From Delphinapterus leucas (Eukaryota; Chordata; Mammalia; Artiodactyla; Monodontidae), in contig NW_022098049.1 in the NCBI RefSeq assembly GCF_002288925.2, forward strand, positions 5,944,846 through 6,008,845: a stretch of 64,000 nt of DNA, given 5' to 3'. A program made the position numbers and the translations under genes. Each line of letters begins with the position of its first letter. The stretch's first letter is position 1. Positions 45,794 through 57,849 of this stretch are shown here, piece after piece. The notes beneath the pieces are model-generated. The model was not told where the DNA came from and did no database searches. It worked only from the letters and a program-made list of their open reading frames with translations.

Positions 45794-45845
45794 GACTCAG
45801 TATCTCTGAGCCTCAGTTTCCTCATCTTTGAAATGGGGACATACA
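45794..45845 (+). mobile_element. MIR core remnant
   Basis: tctctgagcctcagtttcct, then catctttgaaatggggac. Confidence 0.55.
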
Positions 45846-46034
45846 GACGCAACAAACCCAGTGCTCAGATTTAAAAAAGAAAAAAGAAGGAAAAAAGAAA
45901 ACCAAGATTGTTCTTTTGGGTTTGTTTTATTTTTGTTTTTTGTTTGCGGCATTTTCTTCCACACTGTGTTCAGGAGGGCAGGGAGAATGACCACTTTAAG
46001 CACGATTTCAAGCATCTTCTAAGTGACCTGGTAA

Positions 46035-46150
46035 TCACAATTCCTTAAATCTCTGTGCTAGAAGAAACTCTATGGTTTGCTTCCTCTAACCTCAATCTAC
46101 AGTTAGGTGACCCTGGGGAGGTCCTTCGCTCCCTTGGAAACCTCTTCTGC
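46035..46150 (+). mobile_element. MIR3-like fragment
   Basis: ctgtgctagaagaaactcta, acctcaatctacagttaggt. Confidence 0.35.
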
Positions 46151-46294
46151 TTGCATCTCATTGGGAAGAAATGGATCACGTTGCTGCCCCTAGAACCACC
46201 TTCATTTAAGGTGTCTGCCTTTTTTTTCTTAAGACTTTAAGAATGTGGAGGACTGGGACCGTCTTTGATCAATTTGGAGATGTGAGGACGGGTG

Positions 46295-46535
46295 CGTGGT
46301 AATGTAGAGGTCGGCAACCAGACAGAACTAGGTTCAAATCTTGGCTATACCACTTATTCGCCTGTGAACTTGGACAAACGACTTGAACTCATTGAGATCC
46401 AACATCTCATCCCTACATTGGAAATAAGAACACAATTGACCTTCCAGGATGGCTGTGGGGATTAAATGAAAGCAGGGACAGAGATGCTTGACGTGCTTTT
46501 GAACACACAGAAAAGAATCAATAAATGATAGATAC
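46295..46535 (+). mobile_element. MIR, nearly full length
   Basis: gaactaggttcaaatcttgg, ctataccacttattcgcctg, gctgtggggattaaatgaaa and an end like agaatcaataaatgatag. Confidence 0.8.
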
Positions 46536-48115
46536 TGTGTACTTGGAAATGCCCAGAACAATGAAGTAGTTACACAATAATTCCTGAACCCACCTGAACT
46601 GAATCATGGCCAAGCAGACAGAGAACTAAAGGAATAACCCAAACCACCGAGAAAAAGAACATAAACAAAACAGCCCAACTTTCCCTAAATACAACCTTCT
46701 AAATGGTCCTCTGAGGGTAGCAAGGGATGGGTACCGTGCTGCTCCAGGAATATGAGGAGGGACAGCTGGCACGTCACATCACGGGGAAGCACCAGCTAAA
46801 GCTTGTCTGGTCCACCTGCAGCCGCAGTTTCTGCTTGGGTCCTTCACCAGATTCTAGAGGCGGAAGAAATTCAGAGAAGCCGAGGAGGGAGGGGGAGGAA
46901 AGAGAGAGCAAAGCAGACTTTGCAATTATCTCCCTGAGACTGTTTAGAATGTAATGTTCCTCTCTGCCCCCTTTCCTTTTCACGTTGTAATTTTCTTCAC
47001 AGAAAGAACACAATGGAGAACACATACCAGACTCTGGAGAGCTTGCTACTAACCCCAGCAGCCAGACACAGGAACAGATAAGGGAGGGAAAAAAAAAAAA
47101 GCCAGAGGCAATTATTTATTTATTTATTTTCCCCCTGCAGAGATTTCGGAGATGGGAAGCTAAGAAATCCAGTTACATTTGGACATTGCATTATGCACTC
47201 ACTTCATGGTTTCGGGATGATCTGTCCTTGATACTCAGTGCTCAGCAAGTTTCAATAACTGTTTTCCTTGCCAGGAGGGTTGGGGCTTTACCACAGAGTT
47301 TGCCCTCTACCCCCATCCACTGGAGATGACCTGGAGTCAGCCTGTGTTTGCTCCACCTGGATTCCTACCTAAGTGTTTAATTGCCCACATTTTTCTTCTC
47401 TCCAGGAAGTGAGGAGAGACTCATGGCTCAGTTGTAGGGTGTCAAGTGTCTTTGGAAGAGCTCAGGATGGAGGCATGGGGGGGCATTAGGATGCAGGATG
47501 CCTTCTCACTTTTCTACCTCCCGCACTGCCTACGCCCCCATCCCTTCTCCCACGCCTCTCCTCCTCCTTTCTCTCCCCACCTCCGCCACTTTCCGCCTAG
47601 TCTTTCTCCAAACTTTTCAACCAGAAGCTCAAATGAGCAGCCAGGCTGCGTTCTGACATAGATCACCAAGTCGCCCTCTAGAAAGGCTGTCTCTTTCCTC
47701 CAGCAGAACATAAAGGAATGTGAAGTCAGAACATCCATTTTCTTATCATTTGTCTTTGTACTCATGTGGACCTGTCTGATGGAGTAGCTTTCGCAGGATG
47801 GCTCTTAGTGCTTTTAAATAAGTTTAAAGCTGCCCTGCTAACCCTCTGTTTCTCAGAGGATCCCATCGTCTCTAAGAGCAAAACACAGTGATCCCAACAG
47901 AGGGCTTCCTGGACCAGACAGCCCCTGGCCCCCGTTGACCCACTAGCTGATTAGTGATGCCTGTGGGAGTCCGGTCCAGATGAGCTGAGCACAGACTACA
48001 TCAGAACAGCACATCCAACCTGCCGTGCCCTGACTCTATACAGTGCGCCAAAAATTGCTCAATGCAGAGAACATAATGAATAAAATAAGATCCCTGCTTT
48101 TGAATGGGTCACAAG
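46536..48115. other. Unassigned, repeat-poor
   Basis: An A-run of about 12 at 47090 and (ttta)n at 47115-47130 are the only simple repeats. A C/T-rich piece lies at 47510-47600. No exon recognised, although this is one of the longer stretches without recognised fossils. Confidence 0.45.
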
Positions 48116-48119
48116 CATT

Positions 48120-48200
48120 CACAATGAGATTTAGATGGGAAAGTGCTACAATGCCTATTCTACAGATGGAAAAACAGGCATGATAAAGTGCTGTGGTTTG
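48120..48200 (-). mobile_element. MIR core remnant
   Basis: attctacagatggaaaaaca-like core followed by a decayed right half. Confidence 0.35.
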
Positions 48201-48535
48201 TTAAAATGGGCACTGTGATGTGGTGGCTATGCTAAAAGAAGAATCCCAGATCTTGGCCATCCTTAATTTAAGCATTTAGTCACAGGAACATGGTTAATCA
48301 AAGGAAAAACGGAAAGAACACTTCCTTTCTCATCCCCACTTCTCTTTTCAAATCACTTAAAAATATTTGCACTTATTTTCCAATGTGGAAAGTATAAAAA
48401 AATTGCCCTAGCTTAGCTTATAATTTATCTGGAGAAATAGAATAAAATGTCCAGAATTTCAATAACAATGCAAGAGTTTAAGTGTAATGTTCACCAGCTG
48501 AAGTGCAATTATACTTTCAAATTAATAGTATCCCT
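48201..48535. other. Unassigned non-coding sequence
   Basis: Nothing recognised. Confidence 0.45.
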
Positions 48536-48539
48536 TATT

Positions 48540-48640
48540 GGATCACAGTCATGCCCACTAGACTTTAAGCTCCTTGAGCCTAGAGCCTGTCTGTGCTTAC
48601 CCCAAACTGCATCTCCACACCTAGTAGGTAAATAAGTAGT
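48540..48640 (+). mobile_element. L2 3' end
   Basis: actagactttaagctccttg, then atctccacacctagtaggta. Confidence 0.65.
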
Positions 48641-48799
48641 CTAGACAATTAGGTATGTCATTTGCTTTTGCTTTAAGATGACCATTTCTAAAAGACATTC
48701 CTTTCATGTTTTTCTTTTGAGTTTTTGGTTTATTGGTTTTGTTTTAACTCTCTTTGATTAGCAAACTCAGAGCATCTCATAGCTATAAAGAAGGGGAGG

Positions 48800-48960
48800 A
48801 TTGACATTGATCAAACACTTGTCATGTTCCAGGCTAGGCCTGCTGTATTCCTAATGACAGTGACCATAGGAGGCAGATTTTGTTACTGACATGGGGGCTC
48901 AGAGAGGTTCAGTAATCTGCTAAAGATCACACAGTGAATATGTGGAATAGAGTTTTTCTA
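48800..48960 (-). mobile_element. MIR
   Basis: atcaaacacttgtcatgttc, gggggctcagagaggttcag, aagatcacacagtgaatatg. Confidence 0.7.
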
Positions 48961-49980
48961 TTTAAAACTTACTCTTCCCCCCACTCCCAATGCTAACATT
49001 TTACCTTTAGTTATCACCTAGATCAACCCCTTCCCCAACGACTGGTAAATCTTCAATTTGGTGATGATTTCAAAAGGTGTTCAGTGAAGGGGGGGAGGAG
49101 GGAAGCCACAGTCCAGAAGAGGACTCATGCATTTTCAGCTGGAGAACAGTTAGAGTCACAGAGTTTATGGAGTCCGGGTGGGCTAGATTAGCATGTGGGG
49201 TATGTAATGACAGGGTTCACCAACATTCCTAGATTGAAAAGTTTATGCATGCCTTCCTACTTTCACCAGCTGTACTTGCCTCTGACTTAATTATATGTTC
49301 AGGGTACAGATGCCTCTAGAATTGCAGGCCATATCTTGCTTCCCAGGAAGGGTCATTGGTTAGATGACACTCAGCTCTTGGAATGCATGAAAAAAATGTT
49401 GGCTTGTCTCTTAGCAGTGGAGATATATATTTGAATCATTGTGATCCAAGATTCATTCATTCATTCTTTCTTTCTTTCAAAAATATTTGTTGATAACTCT
49501 GATGGACATTTATTCACTTTGTTCACCCTGAACAGAAAGGTAGCCAATCAGAGGACTCCCTTCTCCTGGACAGAATACTTAGTTCAGGGTTTGGCAGATA
49601 ACCTAAGCTGGGCAAGTCCAATGTCAAGAATTTACATGGACATTTAGAGAGAAAGTGTCTCCTAGATCTTGAGCTTAAAAGCTCTTCAAAGTCTGGGGTT
49701 GCCAGGATCCATTTTACCCATCGTGCTGAGACAGTCCACCTGATAAGGAAGACGAGACAGAGGAGAGCAGAGCTGAGAGGTACAGGGAGAGGAAATAGCT
49801 GAACACCTGGATCCTGCCCTGCTTGAATCCCTAAACTTTTGTAGCTTCATTGAGCAGACGCCCTCACTGCATGCAACACTATAGTTGGGAGCTGGCAATA
49901 TGTGGATTATGAATTCCTTTCCTTTCTCTGACTTTGACTTGGGTAGGGAAGATCCAGAGCAGTCTTTGGGAGGCACAGCT
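48961..49980. other. Unassigned non-coding sequence
   Basis: Short attcattcattc and tttctttcttt runs at about 49455-49480. Nothing else recognised. Confidence 0.45.
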
Positions 49981-49984
49981 GATA

Positions 49985-50320
49985 TTATAAAGCAAGCGGA
50001 ATGCTTTGGAGTCAGAGCTGTGGGTTTGAAGCCTAGTCCTTGTATTGGTTCCTTTACAATCTAATTATAGGATCTACTGCTCTGGTCCCAGGAGTTGGGA
50101 CAACCATAGGCTGTCTTCTCATCCCACAATGAACTCCCAGCCCAGTGGGACATGCAGACTTACTAGCTGGTTGCATCATTTAAAAAAGTTAGTTGACCTT
50201 TCTGAGCCTTCCTTTTCCTTTGTAAATGGGGGCTACCGAGAATGCCTTCCTCTAGAAGTTGTGGAAATCAAATGAACTAGTGACTATGAAAGTGCTTTGT
50301 AAATTGTGAAGGGACCACAC
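49985..50320 (+). mobile_element. MIR, interrupted
   Basis: Left piece about 49990-50050 (tggagtcagagctgtgggtt). Right piece about 50160-50320 (ttagttgacctttctgagcc, tttcctttgtaaatgggggc). The roughly 100 bp between them is not MIR. Confidence 0.55.
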
Positions 50321-50584
50321 CCAAAACTTCTGCATGGGTGCGACCTGTCTTGGTCACCACTGACTGAGTACTCGTACTTAATTAAATACTAAGTGCCTAC
50401 TAACCACATGGTTGATGGTCAACATACCTGTTGAAAGAATAAAAAAAAAGTTATTTAACAAATCCTCTTCAGCTAGATGCTCAAAAATTCTCCTTTTTCT
50501 TTTCATAACCTGGTTTCCAGTGTATCACTGGAGAGGGTCTGGCTTCCTTGATCATGAGAAACTCTCATCGAGGGGATCCCTGTG

Positions 50585-50665
50585 TCAGTTAACTATTGCT
50601 GCCTACCAACCACCACAAAGTTCACACTTAAAAAACTCCAACCATTTATTATTATTATTATTTTG
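50585..50665. mobile_element. Ancient repeat end plus (ATT)n
   Basis: gtcagttaactattgctgcc resembles the end of a common old repeat. An ATT run follows at 50647-50663. Confidence 0.4.
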
Positions 50666-50689
50666 GGGGGACTTTTAAAATATTTATTT

Positions 50690-51065
50690 TATTTATGTTA
50701 TTCCTAGTCATTTGGTTAATTTTAAAGTATTTAAAATTATACCTTTTATGTATACTGTTATTTTTATATAATTTAAACTTACAGAAAATTTGCTTGAATA
50801 GTCAAGGAACTCCCATATACCTTTAATTCAGATTTGCCAATTTTTAAAATATTTTGCTATGTCTGCATTCTTCTTCTCTTTTTTTCCCCTTCCTCTCTCA
50901 TATTATTTTTTCTGAATCATTTTCAATCTACTTTCAAATTTTATCAGTTGGCCCAATAACATCTTTCATAGTACATTTTCCTAGTTCAGCATCTAAATAC
51001 TTAGGGATAATGCATTGCATTTATTGTAATGGCTCTTTTTTCTCCTTTAATTTCGCCCAGTTTTG
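50690..51065 (-). mobile_element. L1 3' UTR-type fragment
   Basis: taatttaaacttacagaaaa, aaggaactcccatatacctt and gccaatttttaaaatatttt are in the order of an old L1 tail in antisense. Confidence 0.5.
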
Positions 51066-51345
51066 AGTCTATGGGTCAGCTGGGCAGTTCTGCGAATCTG
51101 AGTGGGCTTGGCAGGTCTTGTCTGTTCTCATGCATCAGATGCTAGCTATTGTGTCAGCTGGGGAAGGGCTGGTATAAGATGCCATCCGGTGGGATATCTC
51201 CCATTCTTCAACAGGCTACCCTGGGCTTCTGTTCACAGTGGAGGCAAGTTTCCAAAAGACGGCAGAATTGCTCAAGGCCTCTTGAAGTCTAGGCTCAGAA
51301 CTGGTCCACTTCCTCCATATTCTATTTTATAGAGCAGTGTATAAG
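51066..51345. mobile_element. Ancient interspersed repeat, family not fixed
   Basis: Words such as gaattgctcaaggcctcttg and ccatattctattttatagag fit a common old element. Confidence 0.35.
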
Positions 51346-51795
51346 GCTAGCCCAGATTTGGGGGTTAGAAGTATAGACTTCACATTACCAGTGGTATAGA
51401 CACAAGGAGGATAGAAACCAGAGTGTTTGCAATCAATATATCAAATAACCTTTGAGCTAAGCTAGGAGAGTCATTTAATGCTGTAAACCAAGAAAAGGAA
51501 AAATGTGGATTCTCTCCTCTCTTATCTCTTTGCCCCCTGACACTGCCCAAAGAAAGACTTTCATGATCTCTGCTGCCTAGAGAACTATGGTAGCTCTAAA
51601 CTCATCTGCCTGCCTCCAGACCAATTTGACAAACATTAGCTTAGTGCCTTCTGTCTCCCCAGTGCTGTAAAGCTCAGAAGAAGAAACAGATTCCTAAGAA
51701 TACAGTCCTTCTCTCCTGGACCACAGCCTCTAAGGGGATATACACATACCCAACCTGTAAGGAAGATTGATAAATTCTTCTACATCTTCTGACTG
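51346..51795. other. Unassigned non-coding sequence
   Basis: Nothing recognised. Confidence 0.45.
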
Positions 51796-51799
51796 TAAA

Positions 51800-52330
51800 T
51801 TACTCTCCATCTTGTCACCAAGGTTATTTTAATAGAGTTCTTCATGTTGCCTACAAATTAATGTTCCCACGTCTTTGTCTGACATTCAAGGCATTCATGA
51901 ATTGCCCCCAATCTCTCTTTCTAAGCTCTTGCCCCTTTATTTCTGGGAAAGAAACCAACACCTCCATTATATCAGAATCTTCAGCACTGCTTAGTTTCCT
52001 GACTACTTCTTTGCATGTAGCCGTTTCTCTGCCTGTATGTGCTCAACCTCATCTCTGCCTGTTGCAATCCCACCCATGCTATTCAGACCCTGCTCAATCG
52101 TCAGCCGCCTCCAAGAACCTTTCCTTCCTAACCTATTTAAAATCAACCTCTTATTTTTCTCTGTTCCCCTAATCCTTTTTTTTTTTACTATAGTATCACA
52201 TTCTTGGGTTTTATACTACCCCGGATTGCAGTCCCCTGAGGGCAGTCCTCCGTGCTCTCACCTGAGTGTCCACCAAGTTACCTGGAATGTCTACCTCGTG
52301 CGAGGTGCTGAGTCAATGCTATTGACCTGA
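51800..52330 (+). mobile_element. L2 3' part
   Basis: ctgacattcaaggcattcat, tttctctgcctgtatgtgct, ctccaagaacctttccttcc, gattgcagtcccctgagggc, gagtgtccaccaagttacct. T-run at 52178-52189. Confidence 0.65.
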
Positions 52331-52750
52331 CTTGAATCTCTTCCCACTTCTCTCCACCGGCTCTGCAGCCCTGCTTCAAGTCTCAGAGCTGGCGAGAGTC
52401 ACGGTCACTTTCTAGGACTCCGTTTAGCCAGTAGCGTAAGCAGGACTGCAGTTGGGCTGTATCTTAGGCCACTGAATTGGCAGGAGCTACAGGCCTAAAA
52501 AAAGTCCTTCCCCGTAACAGGGGGTCAGTTACTAATTGTAATTCCTCCTTTGGCCACTTTTCTGAGGCTTGAACTCACAATCCTTGCTGACTTTATTTTT
52601 AGGTGTCTGGCAATTTAAAAGAGGGCTACAACGGTCTTTGGTTTATTATTATACTATGAATGGCCCTTGGAAACCCAGTGCCCTGGTGATGATAGTATAA
52701 CTGGCTCTGATGAGGACTCTTCTTTACTCTAAGTTTGAAACCCCTTGTTT
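52331..52750. other. Unassigned non-coding sequence
   Basis: Nothing recognised. Confidence 0.45.
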
Positions 52751-52755
52751 TAGAT

Positions 52756-52940
52756 GAATGGCTTTCAGACATCAGCGTGAGTCAGAACCATCGGGGCATT
52801 TGTAAGCATGTGAATTCCTGGGCGTTATCTCCAAGAGTGTCTGAATTCTTAAGTCTGGGCTGGGCCTAGGACTGTATAATTTTCTCAGGCTCCCCAGGGA
52901 ATTCTGCTGCTGGCTGGCCTTACTTTGAGAAAAACTACCG
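52756..52940 (+). mobile_element. MER5A-like hAT-Charlie element, decayed
   Basis: aatggctttcagacatcagc, agtgtctgaattcttaagtc and cttactttgagaaaaactac map to MER5A left end, middle and right end. Confidence 0.65.
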
Positions 52941-53014
52941 TAGAATTATAAGCATCAGACAATGAAGAAAAATGTTCACTGCAGTTGGGCAACCAAGATG
53001 ATGTCAAACGTATC

Positions 53015-53255
53015 ATCATGTCCCAGATACCAGGGAAGTCTCCAAATACCTCTCTTTTCGCCGTGCCTCTCCTCTGCTCAATACCTTGCAATGGCTCCGT
53101 ATTTCCTCTTCCAGGTCAAGTCCAAACTCTTCCCCATGCCATTCCAGTCCCCGTTCAGCTGCTCCTTGGTGTCTTAACCTACTGCAGGTGAAGTGCTATT
53201 TCACCTCCTTTGCTTTGCTTTCTCCTTCTCTTGTATCCCATCTCTTCTTCATCAA
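53015..53255 (+). mobile_element. L2 3' part
   Basis: ataccttgcaatggctccgt, ggtcaagtccaaactcttcc, ccagtccccgttcagctgct. Confidence 0.65.
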
Positions 53256-53259
53256 GAGT

Positions 53260-53460
53260 CACCAGACTTTTATTGAATGCCTTCAATATATCAAGCACTG
53301 TCCCATATATTAGTTTATTTAATATTCAGTTCAGTCTCCTGGGGTAAAGACATTATCATGCCCATTACTGCTGCAAGTGAGTTTCTGCGACTTGCCCAAG
53401 GTCACACAGTTGGTAAGTGGACTTCAAACCCAGAGTGACTGATCTAAGTGCCATCATCCC
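53260..53460 (-). mobile_element. MIR, nearly full length
   Basis: ttttattgaatgccttcaat, cgacttgcccaaggtcacac, agttggtaagtggacttcaa. It may have landed in the L2 to its left. Confidence 0.8.
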
Positions 53461-53554
53461 CTTACATGACACCATGCTCCTTATGCAAAGCCTATTTAAA
53501 TTGTGTTCTTCCTTCAAAACTACAGCCAAGTACCCTCTCCTAAACTCAGAGGTA

Positions 53555-53690
53555 AACCCCATTTCCCTCATCTGTAAACCTGGTGTGCATGCCTAGCTTG
53601 AAGGTCACTGTGAGGAGAAGGGGCGATAAGGTATGTGATGTGCTGTGCATGGCATCTGGCACAATCTGGGTGATGAAGTGGTCCTACTGG
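53555..53690 (+). mobile_element. MIR, right part
   Basis: tttccctcatctgtaaacct, gtgctgtgcatggcatctgg. Confidence 0.6.
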
Positions 53691-54440
53691 CTGGACACCA
53701 TTTGTCTAGAAACTTCACTCCGAGTCTCTTCAGGCAGGAGAGATGAAAATCATGTGGCTTTTGTGGAATAATGAGATGTAATGATCAGAATACACTTTCT
53801 GGTATCACTGCATGATTTTCCCTTTTTCCTGCAAGTCAGAGGTATCATTCAAGGATAAAGATATTAGGAATCATTCTTCCTGCTGGAACATTCTTTTATC
53901 TCCTCTTCAAAGAGTAATCTCAGGGCAGCCACAGCCCTCGAAACAAAATGCGGCAGGTGTAGCCATGCTCTGGATTAGAGCCCCATTTTCCCTGGTGGGG
54001 TGGAGAACGGCCGTGGTCAGGGAAAATGAATGGCCGCGGCCATTTTGTCTCTGTCTGCAGAGAGTACATACTCCCTGCGCCTGGATCAATCAGGCCCCTT
54101 GTATTGAGGACCCTCTGCTCTCACTTCTGAGTGACTTGCAGCCCTTTCGTGTCACCAAGGAGGGACTTCTCATCCGATTGGGTGACCCACAAGTGTGATG
54201 CAGTTTGAAGCAGGCCCACAGTGAAGAGTAGATTTATTTGTTTCTTTGTTCTTTCATGGCAGCTGGAAGCAAAGGGTGTTTGGAGCTTTCCCTAAGAAGA
54301 GTTCCCATGCCTGCTTTTGCATAGTTTTTCTAGCTTGGTCAAGTGTGGGCAAAGCTGTTGCTTATGGTCTTCCACGAGGAAAGGATGAGATGCAACGCTG
54401 AGAGACCGTGATGCATGCTGACTTGACCAGCCATCATTGG
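53691..54440. other. Unassigned, repeat-poor
   Basis: A 128-codon plus-strand frame (53812-54198) has no recognisable domain. It holds the GC palindrome listed next. Confidence 0.4.
54029..54044. promoter_or_regulatory. 16 bp perfect palindrome with two YY1-like cores
   Basis: aatggccgcggccatt is its own reverse complement. Each half carries a GGC/ATT YY1-like core, and two CpG sites sit in the centre of otherwise CpG-poor unique sequence. A regulatory role is inference. Confidence 0.35.
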
Positions 54441-54444
54441 GTGA

Positions 54445-54600
54445 GAAGTAAGGGGATATGGGCTTTGAAGTTAAGTCACTGTGGATTCAGATCTGGCTCA
54501 ATGACAAACTCCTCTCTGCCCCAGTTTTCCCAAACTATAAAATCAGGGTGATGGTGGGTACCTTATAAGTTTGTGGCAAGGATTAAAAATAGTTCTGAAA
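54445..54600 (+). mobile_element. MIR
   Basis: actgtggattcagatctggc, ctctgccccagttttcccaa, gtggcaaggattaaaaatag. Confidence 0.65.
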
Positions 54601-54699
54601 ACATCAGATGTGTAGAGAGACTACCATATGTAGCGGGAAAGAACAAAACCAGATTCAGAATCTCAGCAGTCACAATACTGGGCAAGTGTAAGATGGCTG

Positions 54700-54820
54700 G
54701 TCCTTCATTTCAGTTCAGCCAACGTTTACACACCGAGAGCGTTGTTGGCTACTAGGTTAGCCCCTGAGGACATAAATATGATAGAGATCTGGTCTTCATG
54801 GGGAGTTTATAGTGAATCTA
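54700..54820 (-). mobile_element. L2 3' end, decayed
   Basis: cagttcagccaacgtttaca, ctggtcttcatggggagttt. Confidence 0.5.
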
Positions 54821-54907
54821 TGACCAGTATTTATATAGTACCAGGGTGCCTGGAGAAAAACAGAGCCCAGGTAATTTAAGGGACTCACATGGGGTCCCAG
54901 AGCTAGT

Positions 54908-54948
54908 TTTATATCTATCTATCTATCTAATCGATCTCTCTATCTCCA
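54908..54948. repeat. (TATC)n repeat
   Basis: About four tatc units, then imperfect tctc/tatc units. Confidence 0.85.
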
Positions 54949-55535
54949 TAACCAGGCCTCCCGATATTATATCCATGGCTTTGTCCATGAACCAGCAGCT
55001 CTTGTTCTAAGAAAAGAGCAGGGCCGGTTACATCATTGTGAACAAAAGCTACCCAGAGACCAGACCTGAGGGGATTATTGGATATAACTAACCAAATAAA
55101 AGCTAACTGGAGGACTAAATATGATCACATTGGAGAATGGAGTCATTGTTTGCCAAGGCTGAGCTTATTCATTTGCTGGCTTGGGGAGCCCTTGGCTACC
55201 TCTCCCTCTTCCAGGCCCAGCAAACAGGTCACTCCGATGATTCAAGAGATGAGCCTCTGGTGACATCAGCCTCTCCTTGGGCATGCAGGCCCATTATCAC
55301 ATGCACTTGACTTTCACTCCCTAATGCTGCAGGTTCACAGCTCAGGAGTGACGCAGCAAGGGTGAGACTTTGCTCCTCTGTTGGAGAGGGGTCTGGTTTT
55401 CTCAGGGCAAATGTTCCTGCTGCATCCCCTTGCCAATCCAGGTGTATGAAGTCACACCTTTCAGCCATTTGTGACCCAATTTAAACCTCTCTGTTTCCTT
55501 GTGAGAACTAAGATGAGAATTTATCTTTGCATCTG
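54949..55535. other. Unassigned non-coding sequence
   Basis: Nothing certain. The left part may belong to an old repeat that commonly carries a TATC core. Confidence 0.35.
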
Positions 55536-55539
55536 TGGA

Positions 55540-56095
55540 TTTACATTCTTTCCTCTAAATTTTATTATGAACATGGTCACATGGACAGAAATGTTGAAAG
55601 CACTCATACACCAATCACTACGATTCTACGACAGTCATATTACTTACTTGCATTATTACATATTTATCCATTGATCTAGTCATCAGTCTATTCACCAATC
55701 AGTATATCTTATATTTTTTTTATAAAATTAAAGGTAAGTTGCAGACATCAGAACGCTTTCCCCTGAATACTTCAGCATTTTTATTATTGACTAAAGTTCA
55801 ATACTGTTTACATTTTAAAAAATGCAATAAAATGTACAAATCTCAGGTCTACAATTAATGATTTTGATAAATGTATATGACTATGTAATGCAAACCCCTT
55901 ATGAGATATAGAACATTACTGGGACCCCAAAAAGTTCTCTCAGACCTGTCAATCCCTGTTCTCACCCCCATGCCCCACCAGAAGATTAGTTTTTCCTATT
56001 CTAGAGCTTCATATAAATTGAATCATACTGTATGTTTTCTTTGATATAAGGTTCTTTCACTCAGAATAATGTTCTGAGATTCAATTTTTGTGTAT
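55540..56095 (-). mobile_element. L1 3' UTR, old
   Basis: taaattttattatgaacatg, gcagacatcagaacgctttc, tgttctcacccccatgcccc, cttcatataaattgaatcat and ctcagaataatgttctgaga are in antisense L1M tail order. Confidence 0.7.
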
Positions 56096-56104
56096 TTAAA
56101 GTAG

Positions 56105-56220
56105 AACCCATGAAGATTGCTGAGAGGATTAAAGAAAATATGACTGATAAAATGATTAAAAACAATGCCTAGCACTTGGCAGGCATGCCATAGATATTAA
56201 CTATTGCCACTGTAGTTACT
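56105..56220 (+). mobile_element. MIR right end
   Basis: ttgctgagaggattaaagaa, acaatgcctagcacttggca. Confidence 0.6.
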
Positions 56221-56735
56221 ATTTATTATGATGTTTATTATTCTTATTTTCAATTCATCGTGCGTGCTTATGTTGGCTGTAGTATGGACCCAGTCACCAA
56301 AGCAAGGTGTTCATCTCAATTTTTCTACCCGGTAAGTTGATCTCAGAGGATATTCTAGACCTTAACATTCTATTGTTCAGAGCTCTTTGGGATTATTCCC
56401 TGGTGATATGTCTCTATGTACTTACTTTCCCAAGTAGATTGTAAGATTTTCAGTGGCAGCACCCATTGTGCTTGCTCCGTCTTTTTATCTATTCTAGTGC
56501 TTTGTCACAAACCAAGCATGTCAGAGATAGCATGTCATAACATATGCATCCAATACCAGGTCAAAACCAAGGCTCTACCGCGTAAGAGCCGCATTAGCTA
56601 ACTTGCTTAGGAAATGGCAATGTGGCCCCTGAAATGTTATTAGTTCTGGAGTAGTTACCCTGCTCAAGTTCACATCACTGGTTTGGGCAGCAAGGGTCTT
56701 GTTTTGAATTCTGGTTCTGCTGTGAACCTGTCTTT
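56221..56735. other. Unassigned non-coding sequence
   Basis: Nothing recognised. Confidence 0.45.
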
Positions 56736-56739
56736 AGTG

Positions 56740-56935
56740 GGATGGCTTACACAGAACTTAATTTGATTCTTATCACAACTCTGTAAGATAGATATTACAA
56801 TCTCCATTTTACAGACGAGGAGTCTAAGACTCCTAAGACTTCCTGAGGGAAGTAGCCAATCAGTGATGGACCTTGGATTTGAACCCAGCTCTGTTGATTT
56901 AGAAATCCCATGCTCTATCCTTGGACTATGGTTTT
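56740..56935 (-). mobile_element. MIR
   Basis: cttatcacaactctgtaaga, ccattttacagacgaggagt, ggatttgaacccagctctgt. Confidence 0.85.
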
Positions 56936-57104
56936 TCTGACTTATTTTAGGTACATACAGAGACGAGAAGTAAAGGTCAAAGAGTTGAACAATTGATGAA
57001 ACTGCTGGTATGAACAGTGAACGAGACTTTTTTTTTACAAATTCATGTCCATTTTATTCAGTGAACAAGATTAATGATAAAAAGCTCCAACACGCATACC
57101 CAGT

Positions 57105-57265
57105 ACAATTGACATGTATTTAACATTATCGCAATGAACGATTTTTTAGTCCTACAACAGCCCAGTGAGGTAGATGGGCAAAGATTATTGTTGCCACTTT
57201 ACAGATAAGGAAACTGAGGGTCAGAAGGGTAAGTGACCTACACAGGGTCACAAAGCGAATACAAG
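57105..57265 (-). mobile_element. MIR
   Basis: cctacaacagcccagtgagg, cactttacagataaggaaac, cacagggtcacaaagcgaat. Confidence 0.8.
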
Positions 57266-57484
57266 ACAGGTGGTTAGTGGAGGTGAGGAATGCTTCCATT
57301 CCATTCAGGGGATTTGAAAACAGGTTTCATGATTTTAAAGTAAAAGCTTTCTAGGTTGTGCTCTTCCATTTCAGAGGAAGAATACGTTAACAAGAGGTAT
57401 CTGTAGGCATATACATTTGAAATAAGAATATGATTAATGCTTAATATTTCAAATGAGGTTGTCAAAGTAATTTCAAAGTCACGT
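57266..57484. other. Unassigned non-coding sequence
   Basis: Nothing recognised. Confidence 0.45.
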
Positions 57485-57550
57485 ATTTCAAAATGTATTT
57501 ATTGAGTGTTTTCTCTGTGCCAGCCACTGGTCCAGTTGACCATGCATTGT
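57485..57550 (-). mobile_element. L2 end remnant
   Basis: atgtatttattgagtgtttt, ctctgtgccagccactggtc. Confidence 0.5.
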
Positions 57551-57849
57551 CAGCAGACTTGACGACATGAACTCTACCCATAAGTGATGCCGTGCCATCA
57601 TGCGTCCTTCTTGGGAGCAACTGGAGAAGTTGACCTGTTTACTTGCTCTATTCTCTCAGCTCAAGGCCCGAGTCATTTCATTAAACGAGCATTCTGTTTT
57701 GGCCCTCTCCCAGCCAACAGCTGCAAGGCACCAGATTGGCATGAAGCAGGTGAGTGAAGTTGGCTTAAATTTAGCATCACAGAAATCTGTTCCAGTGGAC
57801 TCCTGGGGACCACTCAGCATCCTCAGGACAAAGTAGTCACCTACGCAGC
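57551..57849. other. Unassigned non-coding sequence
   Basis: Nothing recognised. Confidence 0.45.

Noticed and set aside
53812..54198. 128-codon plus-strand frame over the GC palindrome
   Set aside because: No domain, no codon pattern that stands out, and a stretch of mixed composition.
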